This document shows positions 18,358-26,773 of a stretch of 64,000 bases of DNA, in pieces (within the stretch, counting starts at the first letter, position 1; the number at the start of each line of letters is the position of its first letter). The notes beneath the pieces are model-generated. The model was not told the DNA's origin. It did no database searches and saw only the letters and a list, made by a program, of their open reading frames with translations. Source of the DNA: UBA5109 sp038148755 (GTDB lineage: Bacteria; Pseudomonadota; Gammaproteobacteria; Pseudomonadales; Pseudohongiellaceae); the NCBI GenBank assembly GCA_038148755.1, contig JAYQWA010000001.1:1-64000 (forward strand), written 5' to 3'. The translations under genes were made by a program, and so were the position numbers.

Positions 18358-19422
18358 TTAGTGCGCGGCCTGTGTAAGACTTTCAATGTTCTTCCAAACC
18401 CTGTCAGGTGCTACGGTCGAAAAACAGGGAGGGTCTACAGCAAAAATGCTTTCTTTTTCAGTTTCATTTAAATCCTGCCCCTGATAATGACATTTTCTAT
18501 TTAAACAGGGGCTACAGGAAAGTGATGCACTTAAATGAATCTGATTCTTACCATAAGTTCCAGTCTTGGCCGGGTCGCTGGCGCCATAAAGTGCAACTGT
18601 TGGTCTGTCCAGGGCTGCAGCCAAATGCGCTAGCCCGGTATCCACTGCAACAATAATATCCGCCTGTAATAATTGTCCGGCAATTTCAGTTAAACTTAAT
18701 CGACTCATGACTGTCACGTTTGGAACCAGGGCTGCAATATGATTTGCCCGTTGGTGCTCCTCTTCATTTCCCCACAACAATTTAATCTGATAACCCTCGC
18801 TTACTGCTTTGTTTGCCAGCTCAATCCAATATTGTTCAGGCCATAGTTTTGTTTGCCATGTTGTTCCGTGCAAAAAGTATAAGGATTTACCTGAATTATT
18901 TTCTTTCTGTTCGGATTGCTGCAGGGATATGCCATAGTCCAGGCTTAGACCATCCAGACCATAACCAAGCGCCTGGGCAAAAAAGATTCTGGTACGTTCA
19001 ACTGCATGCTGCTGACGGGATACCGGATAGCTTTCATCATAAAAGCGGTTTGCTGCTTTTTCCCTGATGCTTTCTTTATCCAGCCCTACAACTTTTTTTC
19101 CCTGCGCCATGGAACAAATGAGACCACTCTTTAACAGCCCCTGCGCATCAATAATCAAATCATAATCTGTTGATTTGAGATTTTTTTTGAAGTTTTTATA
19201 TTCACGATTAAACAGCATAAACAAAATATTTTTTTTCCAGCGGCGAAAGGCAACAGGGATAACCTTGTTCACCGCTTTATGCCATGCCGGTATTTCAGTA
19301 AATGCTTCTTCGACAACCCAGTCGAATTTTATTTGTGGAATAGCACGCATTGCATCGGTTAACGCAGGTAAGGTATGAATAACATCACCGAGTGAAGATA
19401 CCTTGACGATCAGGACATGCAT
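18358..19422 (-). CDS. waaC: LPS heptosyltransferase I (WaaC)
   Basis: Adds the first L-glycero-D-manno-heptose from ADP-heptose to Kdo. The N-terminus MHVLIVKVSSLGDVIHTLPA is the WaaC signature, followed by FDWVVEEAFTEIPAWH. The C-domain has YFLHGTTWQTKLWPEQYW (WaaC-type, contrasting with WaaF) and VDTGLAHLAAALDRPTVALYG. 354 residues, slightly longer than E. coli WaaC because of a Cys-containing C-terminal stretch (LSCSPCLNRKCHY). Two bases separate it from waaF, so translational coupling is likely. Confidence 0.94.
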   Translation of the reverse strand: MHVLIVKVSSLGDVIHTLPALTDAMRAIPQIKFDWVVEEAFTEIPAWHKAVNKVIPVAFRRWKKNILFMLFNREYKNFKKNLKSTDYDLIIDAQGLLKSGLICSMAQGKKVVGLDKESIREKAANRFYDESYPVSRQQHAVERTRIFFAQALGYGLDGLSLDYGISLQQSEQKENNSGKSLYFLHGTTWQTKLWPEQYWIELANKAVSEGYQIKLLWGNEEEHQRANHIAALVPNVTVMSRLSLTEIAGQLLQADIIVAVDTGLAHLAAALDRPTVALYGASDPAKTGTYGKNQIHLSASLSCSPCLNRKCHYQGQDLNETEKESIFAVDPPCFSTVAPDRVWKNIESLTQAAH

Positions 19423-19424
19423 AT

Positions 19425-20456
19425 TCAGGCTTCAGCGTTCTCTGCGTTAATTTTTCTGATGGCATTCAGAACAAGATCCGGTGCTAACTTGTTCAGACAA
19501 TCAAGATGGCCCAAGGGACACTCCCTTTTAAAACATGGACTACAGGGCAAACTTAAATTTAATATTTCCACCTGTTCAGCTAAAGGCGGCGTAAAATCCG
19601 GCGACGTTGAACCATAAATTGCCACCAGCTTTTTATTCAAGGCTGCAGCGATATGCATCAAACCGGAGTCATTACTTACTACCGATTGAGCCAGGCTCAT
19701 CAAGTCTATTGCCTCTCCAATATCCGTTAAACCGGCAAGGTTTACAATATGATTTTTATGCGCAGGCAGCATTATATCAATAATGTTGTTGGCTGTTGGC
19801 CCATCATTTTTTGAGCCCATCAGCCAGACCTGCTTACCTTCATCGATTAAAGTTTCAGCCAGTGTTGCAAAATGTGACTCCGGCCACTTCTTGGAAGCAC
19901 CAAATTCCGCGCCGGGACAAAAAACAGTTACAGGCCGTTCAAGGCTTAACTCAAACTTTGCAACAAGCTTGTCTGCTTCTGCCGATGCCATTAAAGCTGG
20001 TTGCAGCAAGGGTTTCGTCAAAGCTGCGCGCGCCGGGAACGCCAGCGCAACAAATCTTTCAACCATTAAAGGATACTGCTGCTTATCCAGCAGACGACAA
20101 TCATTCAATAGCCAGGAACGGGCTTCACCACGCCAACCCGTACGTATAGGTATTTTGGCAAACAGAGGAATCAGTGCCGACTTAAAAGAATTGGGCAACA
20201 CTATGGCCTGTTGATAGCCTTCACTTTGCAGGGCTTTTCCCAAACGATGGCGTTTACCAAGCGCCAGTTCGCCGTGATCGATAGGCATGCTGATAGCTCG
20301 ATTAATTTCCGGCATTCTATCCAGCAAAGCCCGGGTCCAGTCAGGGGCAAGTACATCAATAATGACTTCAGGGTTCAGACTGCGTAGGGAGCGGAACAGG
20401 GATTGTGCCATTACCATATCGCCTATCCACGATGGGCCGATAATTAACACTTTCAC
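19425..20456 (-). CDS. waaF: LPS heptosyltransferase II (WaaF)
   Basis: Adds the second heptose to heptose I of the inner core. The N-terminus MKVLIIGPSWIGDMVMAQSL is diagnostic; LPNSFKSALIPLFAKIPIRTG and FCPGAEFGASKKWPESHFA follow, with the ADP-heptose site VVSNDSGLMHIAAALNKKLV. 343 residues, normal. First gene of the leftward waaF-waaC-waaG operon. Upstream (20457-20528) lies only a short spacer before the GspE-like remnant on the same strand. Confidence 0.95.
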   Translation of the reverse strand: MKVLIIGPSWIGDMVMAQSLFRSLRSLNPEVIIDVLAPDWTRALLDRMPEINRAISMPIDHGELALGKRHRLGKALQSEGYQQAIVLPNSFKSALIPLFAKIPIRTGWRGEARSWLLNDCRLLDKQQYPLMVERFVALAFPARAALTKPLLQPALMASAEADKLVAKFELSLERPVTVFCPGAEFGASKKWPESHFATLAETLIDEGKQVWLMGSKNDGPTANNIIDIMLPAHKNHIVNLAGLTDIGEAIDLMSLAQSVVSNDSGLMHIAAALNKKLVAIYGSTSPDFTPPLAEQVEILNLSLPCSPCFKRECPLGHLDCLNKLAPDLVLNAIRKINAENAEA

Positions 20457-20528
20457 TCATTGCCCTCCCGGAAGAGCGCTTTGTCTCATCAATGACCTCT
20501 TCCTGACAGGTGATGCCTGTCGGTAAAT

Positions 20529-20699
20529 CTAATGCGTCTCTGGAGCAACCCGGAATACTTCATTAATTGTTGTTATGCCGTCTGCAACTTTCAATGCCCC
20601 GCTATGCCTGAGGCTCGACATGCCTTCCTGATAGGCTTGCTGTCTGAGTTTGGGTAAATCGGCCTTGTCTTCAGCGTAGGCCTGCCCGGCTACTTTCAT
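20529..20699 (-). pseudogene. C-terminal remnant of a GspE/PilB-type secretion ATPase
   Basis: This 56-codon frame reads LRQQAYQEGMSSLRHSGALK followed by VADGITTINEVFRVAPETH and a stop. That is the conserved extreme C-terminus of type II secretion/type IV pilus assembly ATPases (LRxxAxxxGMxxLRxxGxxKVxxGxTTxxEVxRV). The rest of the ATPase (Walker A, Asp box, Walker B, Cys zinc motif) is absent, and an in-frame TAA lies a few codons upstream of the first ATG. It is therefore best read as the decayed end of a lost gene or a scrap left by rearrangement, possibly linked to the transposase relative just upstream. Whether it is still translated is unknown. Confidence 0.75.
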
Positions 20700-20788
20700 G
20701 ATTTGCCTTAGTGTGAGAAATTAAAACAGAGTTTATACGCCCAGACCTGAATTACAAGGGGCGGCAAGTTGAAATAAGAATAGAAAAA

Positions 20789-21802
20789 TTAAGCTTTAAG
20801 CCGTTTACTTAAACTTTGAATGGCTTTCAGAATTTTCGGGTTGTCCTGCGATTCCTGCCGCAACTTGCCGACAGTTGTTGATACTGTGCCATAACGTTTC
20901 AACCCGAAACGGCTGGCAATATCCTGCAATGTTGCTGCTGAGAGTTCCTGGCAAAGATGCATGGCTACCCAGCGGGGAACATTTTTGCTGCCCGGCCCGC
21001 GTGCAGCCTGATAGATACTACGTTCTGTCACTTTGAAATACTTGGCCACTTCCTCCACCACTTTTTTCATCGACGGCCTCAAACGAGCCAACTTGCCTTT
21101 ACCCAGGCCGCGCTGTTTTGTCGGCTCAACTTTAGCCTTAACACTGTTTTTAAATTTGGTATCGCCCAGAACAGACAGCCGATTTTTTCTGGCATAAAAT
21201 TGTTTGGTTTCCGAATCAACACCTTCGGCGAAAAAAGCAAGATATCTGGCATAAGGCCTGGCGCTTTTTTTTGTCGATTTGTTTCCTGCTTTTTTCGATG
21301 CGGCCTCAGCAGGCAGCAAGTCAAAAATATCTTCTCTCACTAACCACTCCGGCGCTTTAACTTTATTGCCGAAAGCTGCCAGGCTGGACCAGTCCGAAAA
21401 CACCTGTTTTCCCTTTCGCCTGGCCGAAGCGTCCAGACTATGGATATAGCGCGATACTGCCAGCAAGCAGGCATTAGCCTGAACTAAAACAGCTTTATAC
21501 CGCGATTGAAAAACTGAGCCCTGTTCACTTTTTTGATTCTGATAAAACTGCGTGTATAAACCGTTTAACTGACGCATGAAACGACTTAAATTTCCTTCCG
21601 GTGTTTTCAGTAATAAATGATATTCGTTTCGCAACAAACAATAGCTGTGTACTTCCACATTGAAGCGCGCGCAGGCATTACTCAGTTCTGTCAAAAAAGC
21701 TTCATAGTATTTACTGCCGGGGAAAAGCGTAATGCCATACTCGCCTGTATTACTGACGTGGTAGTAAGCGCCTGGATATTCTATTCGCAGTGGTCTGGCC
21801 AT
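20789..21802 (-). CDS. RAYT-like transposase relative (Y1/REP-associated) with DnaA-like C-terminal domain
   Basis: The N-terminal 170 residues belong to the IS200-like Y1 transposase/RAYT family: MARPLRIEYPGAYYHV, YCLLRNEYHLLLKTPEGNLS, FMRQLNGLYTQFYQ, VFQSRYKAVLV and SRYIH. Canonical members have N-H-x-H (the HUH metal site); here the first His is Glu (NEYHLL), and the usual MNRGN block is SNTGEYG, so metal-dependent cleavage may be impaired. Residues about 255-337 resemble the DnaA C-terminal helix-turn-helix domain (ARYLxxExxxxSLxxIxxxFG pattern: AMHLCQELSAATLQDIASRFG), a known addition in this family. I chose the ATG at 21802 over the upstream one at 21838 because the family starts MARPLRIE. 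Single copy in the window. Confidence 0.8.
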   Translation of the reverse strand: MARPLRIEYPGAYYHVSNTGEYGITLFPGSKYYEAFLTELSNACARFNVEVHSYCLLRNEYHLLLKTPEGNLSRFMRQLNGLYTQFYQNQKSEQGSVFQSRYKAVLVQANACLLAVSRYIHSLDASARRKGKQVFSDWSSLAAFGNKVKAPEWLVREDIFDLLPAEAASKKAGNKSTKKSARPYARYLAFFAEGVDSETKQFYARKNRLSVLGDTKFKNSVKAKVEPTKQRGLGKGKLARLRPSMKKVVEEVAKYFKVTERSIYQAARGPGSKNVPRWVAMHLCQELSAATLQDIASRFGLKRYGTVSTTVGKLRQESQDNPKILKAIQSLSKRLKA

Positions 21803-21977
21803 GATTCTCCCTGTCCCAACACATACCCCACGGCCCATGCGTCAGGGTAGTAAGGCAAACTCTACATCATTTACATCTATAATTTACAACTATAAATAGG
21901 CTAGTCAGATAAGCTCAGACTTTTAGAATAAACAATTTTTAACTAAGTTTGAACCTGTAAACTGCTTTATGCACGAG

Positions 21978-22955
21978 TTATTTTTCAGCGATAAAAATAG
22001 ACCGTTTCGGTGCCGGCAATCCTTCTATGGTGAGCGAGGGGGCTTTTTCATTTAATGCCTGAGGCAGGGATTCAAAATTCATCCATTCAGTGCTGCGCTG
22101 TTCTTCTATGGAAGTAGTACAAACATCTACCAACCTGACATTTTTATAACCGGCTTTCAGCAACCAGCTTTCCAGGGTGGCACAGCTCGGTAAAAACCAG
22201 ACATTCGGCATTCTGGCGTAACGTTCCTGAGGTAACAGCGTCATACCATCTTCGCCGTCAATCACCAGGGTTTCCAGCACCAGTTCTCCGCCTTTGCGCA
22301 GACAATCTTTTAAGGCATACAGGTGATCAATCGGAGAGCGTCGGTGATATAACACGCCCATAGAGAAAACCGTATCGAATGTTGCCAGCTGCTCCGGCAC
22401 TTGCTCCAGCGCCAGTGGCAATACATAAACCGGCGGTTCCCTTAAAAAATGTCGGATCGCCCAGTACTGCATACTGAACAGTAGATGAGAGTCAACGCCA
22501 ATTACCACTCTTGCGCCGGCACCTGCCATACGCCAGCAATGGTAGCCATTGCCGCAACCGACATCCAATACCTTGCGATCAGTCAATGGGCTGATTGCCT
22601 CTTTCAGGCGATCCCATTTCCAGTCAGAACGCCATTCCGTGTCTATGTGCAGACCAAACAGATTAATAGGCCCTTTACGCCAGGGTTGCAGGCCCAGCAA
22701 CAAATTTTTTAAGTTTTCTCTGTCCGCATCACTCAGTTGCTCAGCTTCACCGATCCGCAATTCATCATTTAATTCATAAGAAGCAGGAGAAATCTCAGGC
22801 AAGGCATCCAGCACCTGCTTCCAGGCCGGGAAATCACCATGATTAATCTGTGCCAGAAAAGTATCTGGCACCGCATCAGCCAGTCTGGCAAGTTTGGTAT
22901 TTTTTACTCTCTCTTTTAATGAAGAGTAATCAAATATTTCTGGAGAAGTATGCAT
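21978..22955 (-). CDS. cmoB: tRNA U34 carboxymethyltransferase (CmoB)
   Basis: CmoB transfers the carboxymethyl group of carboxy-SAM to 5-hydroxyuridine at tRNA position 34, giving cmo5U. The 325 residues match the family length. Visible family blocks are GLQPWRKGPINLFGLHIDTE, the SAM-binding KVLDVGCGNGYHCWRMAGAGA, and VFSMGVLYHRRSPIDHL. It lies 15 bases downstream of cmoA, whose product makes carboxy-SAM, so the two steps are co-expressed as cmoA-cmoB. Confidence 0.96.
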   Translation of the reverse strand: MHTSPEIFDYSSLKERVKNTKLARLADAVPDTFLAQINHGDFPAWKQVLDALPEISPASYELNDELRIGEAEQLSDADRENLKNLLLGLQPWRKGPINLFGLHIDTEWRSDWKWDRLKEAISPLTDRKVLDVGCGNGYHCWRMAGAGARVVIGVDSHLLFSMQYWAIRHFLREPPVYVLPLALEQVPEQLATFDTVFSMGVLYHRRSPIDHLYALKDCLRKGGELVLETLVIDGEDGMTLLPQERYARMPNVWFLPSCATLESWLLKAGYKNVRLVDVCTTSIEEQRSTEWMNFESLPQALNEKAPSLTIEGLPAPKRSIFIAEK

Positions 22956-22970
22956 GATTTTTAAGCTGGA

Positions 22971-23699
22971 TTATTTCACCGCAAACATTGAGGTGAAATT
23001 AAAACACTGAAACCAAGGCTCAAAAAATGAAAAACCTGCTGAGCTAATTCTGTCTCGATGTTGTTCAATGGTTTCCGGAATCAGAATATTTTCCAGTGCA
23101 GATCGCTTGCGACTTATCTCCAGATCTGAATAGCCATTGGCTTTTTTAAACTGATGGTAGAGCTCTATAAACAAGGAATTTTTTTCTTCATTGGTAAACA
23201 TGACTTTTTCAGAAATAATTAAAATACCACCTGGCACTAAGGCGTCGTATATTTTTTTAATAATGGCATCGCGCTGCGCTGGTGCTATAAATTGCAGGGT
23301 AAAATTCAAGACCACCACTGAAGCGTTTTCCAGTTGCGTTTGCTGAATATCTTCACAACGCAGTTCTACTGGCAGACATGCCTCTTTTTTATGAATAGCC
23401 AGTGATTCTTCACAACGCTTAATCATCACTGGTGAGTTATCAACGGAAATAATATTACTGTTTTCAAGTTTGAGTTGTTGCAGCAAAAAAGTAACTGCTC
23501 CCAACGAACAGCCGAGATCATAAAGTTGTGTATTATTTTGCGCATATTTCTCGGCCAGCACACTGATCATTTTTACGATCAGGGCATAACCCGGTACCGA
23601 ACGGTTGATCATATCCGCGAAAACTGCGGTGACTTTGTCGTCAAACACAAAATCCGCAACTTCGTCATAAAGAAAAATATTATCTTTTTCGGCGTTCAT
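22971..23699 (-). CDS. cmoA: Carboxy-SAM synthase (CmoA)
   Basis: CmoA converts S-adenosylmethionine and prephenate into carboxy-S-adenosylmethionine, the donor used by CmoB. At 242 residues it is the usual size. Family markers: FVFDDKVTAVFADMINRSVP, GYALIVKMI, the SAM site LYDLGCSLGAVTFLL (family GCSLGA), VVVLNFTLQFIAP and YHQFKKANGYSDLEISRKR. First gene of the leftward cmoA-cmoB pair, 25 bases downstream of the HIT gene on the same strand. Confidence 0.95.
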   Translation of the reverse strand: MNAEKDNIFLYDEVADFVFDDKVTAVFADMINRSVPGYALIVKMISVLAEKYAQNNTQLYDLGCSLGAVTFLLQQLKLENSNIISVDNSPVMIKRCEESLAIHKKEACLPVELRCEDIQQTQLENASVVVLNFTLQFIAPAQRDAIIKKIYDALVPGGILIISEKVMFTNEEKNSLFIELYHQFKKANGYSDLEISRKRSALENILIPETIEQHRDRISSAGFSFFEPWFQCFNFTSMFAVK

Positions 23700-23724
23700 T
23701 GATAGGGATCAGGAGAGATAAAGC

Positions 23725-24144
23725 TTAAACGTCAGCTTCGGAATAACCGCGCGCCTGCAGGGATTGTTTAATTTTTTCTGCCGTGGCGGCCAGTCTTTCC
23801 GGAGCCATTTCCTGTGCCAGACTGAAATCCAGATCGCCCATGTTGTCTATCGGAATTAAATGAATATGGGTATGCGGCACTTCAAGACCAACGATGGAGA
23901 CACCAATTCTTTTGCAGGGGATAACGCCTTTTATGGCCTTGGCAATTTTTTGCGCTACCAGCATTAAATGTGCGGCCGTTTCCGGTGGCAGATCATCCCA
24001 GTGATTGACTTCCAGTTTGGGAATAACCATGAGGTGACCTTCCCTGATCGGTTGTATGGTCATGATGGAAAAACACAGATCATCTTCCCAGACAAAATGG
24101 CCGGGAATGTTTCGCTTTAAAATTTTAGTAAAGATGCTCGCCAT
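23725..24144 (-). CDS. HIT family nucleotide-binding protein
   Basis: Histidine-triad hydrolase; such proteins cleave nucleoside phosphoramidates or dinucleotide substrates, but the substrate here is unknown. The active-site triad HTHIHLIPI is near residue 100, and the N-terminus MASIFTKILKRNIPGHFVWE is a classic HIT start. I therefore start at the ATG at 24144 (139 residues) instead of the upstream frame-open ATG at 24303, whose extra 53 residues (rich in Ser/Thr/Ala) do not look like a HIT extension. It precedes cmoA by 25 bases on the same strand. Confidence 0.9.
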   Translation of the reverse strand: MASIFTKILKRNIPGHFVWEDDLCFSIMTIQPIREGHLMVIPKLEVNHWDDLPPETAAHLMLVAQKIAKAIKGVIPCKRIGVSIVGLEVPHTHIHLIPIDNMGDLDFSLAQEMAPERLAATAEKIKQSLQARGYSEADV

Positions 24145-24262
24145 AGCTTTGCCTGTTGCACCGTTGTTTTTTATCGGAGCAGAAACTATAGCACAGGCCA
24201 AAGCATTGGAATAAATTGAATCAGTATCCGTTATTGGTTCAGTTTGAAACTTTAAGCTCTTT

Positions 24263-24321
24263 GCCGAAGTGAGTCGTAGTTCGCTCGCTTTAATACTCCT
24301 CACCTACGACGTCACTCCGGC
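24263..24321. repeat. Long imperfect inverted repeat (stem-loop)
   Basis: Arms GCCGAAGTGAGTCGTAG (24263-24279) and CTACGACGTCACTCCGGC (24304-24321) are complementary over about 16 positions with one bulged G and one mismatch, around a 24-base loop. It lies between the Lrp gene stop (24372) and the HIT gene start (24144) on the minus-strand transcript. It lacks a clear T-tract, so it is not a textbook terminator. It could be a REP-like element or a transcript-processing hairpin. Confidence 0.5.
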
Positions 24322-24371
24322 TCAATTAGCCTCAAACTATTCAAACTCAGCCACTACTGAATATTTGTCAG

Positions 24372-24854
24372 TTAATCATTCCCGACCGGCAATCGGGTTG
24401 TACTGATGACCTGCCTGAGCACAAAGCTGGAATGCACATCGGTTACGCCGGGAATCTTGGTGATTTTGTTGAGCAGGAAATCCTGATAGACCTCCATATC
24501 CTGTACCGCTATTTTTAACAGATAGTCTGCCGACTGCCCGGCTATCAGCAGACATTCCAGCACCTCAGGATAGCTTTTAACCATGTTTTCAAAATGCTCA
24601 AAGCGATCCGGCGTATGCTTGTCCATATTGATCTGGATAAGCGCCATCAGTTTCAGGCCCAGACGGGACGCATTCAGTAAAGCGGTATAGCCTTCAATAA
24701 TGCCGGAATCCTCAAGCTGTTTAACCCGACGCAGGCAGGGTGATGGTGAGAGGCCAATGGCATCAGCCAGCTCCAGGTTACTGATACGCCCGTTTTTTTG
24801 TAACTCGGTCAGTATGCGCCTATCTGTTCTATCTAATTTATCCAATTCCATCAC
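24372..24854 (-). CDS. Lrp/AsnC family transcriptional regulator
   Basis: Feast/famine regulator with an N-terminal winged HTH (LDRTDRRILTELQKNGRISN, then LADAIGLSPSPCLRRVKQLE) and a C-terminal RAM/AsnC ligand-binding domain (YPEVLECLLIAGQSADYLL and IPGVTDVHSSFVL). At 160 residues it is close to Lrp itself. It is divergent from leuA, with 151 bases between them that contain a perfect 19-bp palindrome, so control of leuA by this protein in response to leucine or another amino acid is a reasonable inference. The start may be one codon downstream (MELDKLDRTD). Confidence 0.92.
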   Translation of the reverse strand: MMELDKLDRTDRRILTELQKNGRISNLELADAIGLSPSPCLRRVKQLEDSGIIEGYTALLNASRLGLKLMALIQINMDKHTPDRFEHFENMVKSYPEVLECLLIAGQSADYLLKIAVQDMEVYQDFLLNKITKIPGVTDVHSSFVLRQVISTTRLPVGND

Positions 24855-24957
24855 TACAAATTGCTCTTTTTAATATTAAATATGCCGAATTATAATCTAT
24901 ATTTAGCATTTTAATCTAATTATTAAATTTTTTTAGCCATTTATTTTAATAAATACC

Positions 24958-24976
24958 CTAATATTCACAATATTAG
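24958..24976. promoter_or_regulatory. Perfect 19-bp palindrome, candidate Lrp-type operator for leuA
   Basis: CTAATATT-CAC-AATATTAG is a perfect 8-bp inverted repeat with a 3-base spacer, ending 29 bases before the leuA ATG. Its size and AT-rich core resemble Lrp/AsnC family sites, which are about 15-bp degenerate palindromes. The divergent neighbour is an Lrp-type regulator. The position would suit repression or modulation of leuA; a role is inferred, not shown. Confidence 0.45.
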
Positions 24977-25005
24977 CAATATGTTAGCGCCAAAGTTCCT
25001 GTACA

Positions 25006-26718
25006 ATGCCTGCTCGAAACAACCAACAGAAGTGGAACAAGATCGTGAGTCGCTACAACCATACAAAATATAAAGCCTTTCAGCCTGTTCACTTGCCAGA
25101 CAGATCCTGGCCGGACAAGGTCATCGACAAAGCACCGACCTGGTGTAGCGTTGATTTGAGAGATGGTAACCAGGCTCTGATCGAGCCCATGTCCGTTGCG
25201 CAGAAGAAAAAGATGTTCGCCCTGCTGGTGGATGTCGGCTTCAAGGAAATCGAAGTGGGATTCCCGGCCGCCTCTCAGCCGGATTTTGATTTTGTGCGCT
25301 GGCTGATTGAAGAAGACAAGATTCCTGATGATGTCACCATCCAGGTATTGACGCAGGCCCGCACCGAATTGATTGAACGCAGCTTTGAAGCGCTGAAAGG
25401 CGTTAAAAAAGCCATCGTGCATCTTTATAACTCCACCTCGGTGGTGCAGCGCGAGAAAGTCTTCAAGCTGGATAAAGCCGGCATTGTTGATATCGCCGTT
25501 AAAGGCGCCAAGGATGTCTTGCGCAATGCTCAGGCCGCACCGGAAACCGAATGGTTCTTCCAGTATTCACCGGAAAGCTTCACCGGCACCGAGCTTGATT
25601 TCGCTGTGGAAATCTGTGATGCCGTGACTGAAATCTGGCAGCCAACACCAGAGCGCAAGGTTATCCTTAACCTGCCTGCCACCGTTGAAGTTGCCACGCC
25701 CAATGTTTATGCCGACCAGATTGAATGGTTCTGCAAACATATCGGCAAACGCGATTCTGTGATTATCAGTTTGCATACCCATAATGACCGTGGTTGTGGT
25801 GTTGCCGCCTCCGAGCTTGGCTTGATGGCTGGCGCCGAACGGGTTGAGGGCACCCTGCTGGGTAATGGCGAGCGTACCGGTAATCTGGATGTCGTTGTGA
25901 TGGGCATGAATATGTACAGTCAGGGTGTTGATCCGGAACTGGATTTCAGCGACATGGACCGCATCTGTACCGTGGTTAAGGAATGCACTCAGATTGAAGT
26001 GCATCCGCGCCAGCCTTACGCAGGCAGCCTGGTATTTACCGCCTTTTCCGGCAGCCATCAGGATGCCATTAAAAAATGTCTTAACATCTATGAAGAAGGC
26101 GCACCCTGGGAAATTGCCTATCTACCGATTGATCCGCGTGATGTCGGCCGCACCTATCAGGATGTTATTCGGGTAAACAGCCAGTCCGGCAAAGGCGGTG
26201 TTGCCTATGTGCTGGATAATAAATACGGCTATCAGTTACCCCGCTGGCTGCAGATTGAATTCAGCCGTGTTGTGCAGAAAGCCGCCGAAGACAGCGGTCA
26301 GGAAATCGCACCGGAAGAAATCTGGAACTTGTTTGAACAACATTATCTGAATGTAGCCTCACCATTGATGCTGAAAACTTTTTCCATTGAGAAAAGCGAC
26401 GGCAAAGAAACTGTTTCAGGCACTATTGCCCTGGAAGGCCAGGAATTTAAGGTACAGGGTCAGGGCTCAGGAATGCTGGCTGCCTTTGCCAATGCCCTGC
26501 AAAGCACCCTGGATATCGAATTTCAGGTGCAGGAATATGGCGAACACGCGTTAAGCCAAAGCTCAGCAGCCGAAGCCGTGACCTATATTCAGCTGAAATA
26601 TCAGAATGAGCGCTATACCGGCATTGCGGTTAATGAGGATATCGTCACGTCTTCTGTGGATGCTCTGCTCAATGGTGTTGGTCAGATTATGCAGGCCAAG
26701 AAACAAATGGCAGCTTAA
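25006..26718 (+). CDS. leuA: 2-isopropylmalate synthase (long LeuA2 form)
   Basis: First committed enzyme of leucine synthesis, condensing acetyl-CoA with 2-oxoisovalerate. The 570 residues are the long form common in actinobacteria and some proteobacteria. Blocks: PTWCSVDLRDGNQALIEPM (catalytic Arg and metal Asp), KEIEVGFPAASQPDFDF, SLHTHNDRGCG (metal HxH), GNGERTGNLDVV and a C-terminal regulatory LeuA dimer domain (about residues 430-560) that normally binds leucine. The ATG at 25006 is used; an in-frame GTG 13 codons later is an alternative. leuB/C/D are not adjacent. The upstream palindrome and Lrp-type gene suggest amino-acid-responsive control. Confidence 0.95.
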   Translation: MPARNNQQKWNKIVSRYNHTKYKAFQPVHLPDRSWPDKVIDKAPTWCSVDLRDGNQALIEPMSVAQKKKMFALLVDVGFKEIEVGFPAASQPDFDFVRWLIEEDKIPDDVTIQVLTQARTELIERSFEALKGVKKAIVHLYNSTSVVQREKVFKLDKAGIVDIAVKGAKDVLRNAQAAPETEWFFQYSPESFTGTELDFAVEICDAVTEIWQPTPERKVILNLPATVEVATPNVYADQIEWFCKHIGKRDSVIISLHTHNDRGCGVAASELGLMAGAERVEGTLLGNGERTGNLDVVVMGMNMYSQGVDPELDFSDMDRICTVVKECTQIEVHPRQPYAGSLVFTAFSGSHQDAIKKCLNIYEEGAPWEIAYLPIDPRDVGRTYQDVIRVNSQSGKGGVAYVLDNKYGYQLPRWLQIEFSRVVQKAAEDSGQEIAPEEIWNLFEQHYLNVASPLMLKTFSIEKSDGKETVSGTIALEGQEFKVQGQGSGMLAAFANALQSTLDIEFQVQEYGEHALSQSSAAEAVTYIQLKYQNERYTGIAVNEDIVTSSVDALLNGVGQIMQAKKQMAA

Positions 26719-26773
26719 AACCTGCCATTATTCCATTATAGAAAACCACTTTTCCTCTATATAAGTTATAAAA

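Noticed and set aside
20789..21802. Active IS200/IS605 insertion sequence
   Set aside because: No tnpB, no subterminal hairpin pair at the ends, altered HUH site and long DNA-binding C-terminus; better read as a domesticated RAYT-like gene.
24973..25422. 149-codon frame antisense to the leuA start
   Set aside because: Mirror of the strongly coding leuA sequence; no own family or start context.
25567..26058. 163-codon frame antisense to leuA
   Set aside because: Codon-bias shadow of leuA on the opposite strand.
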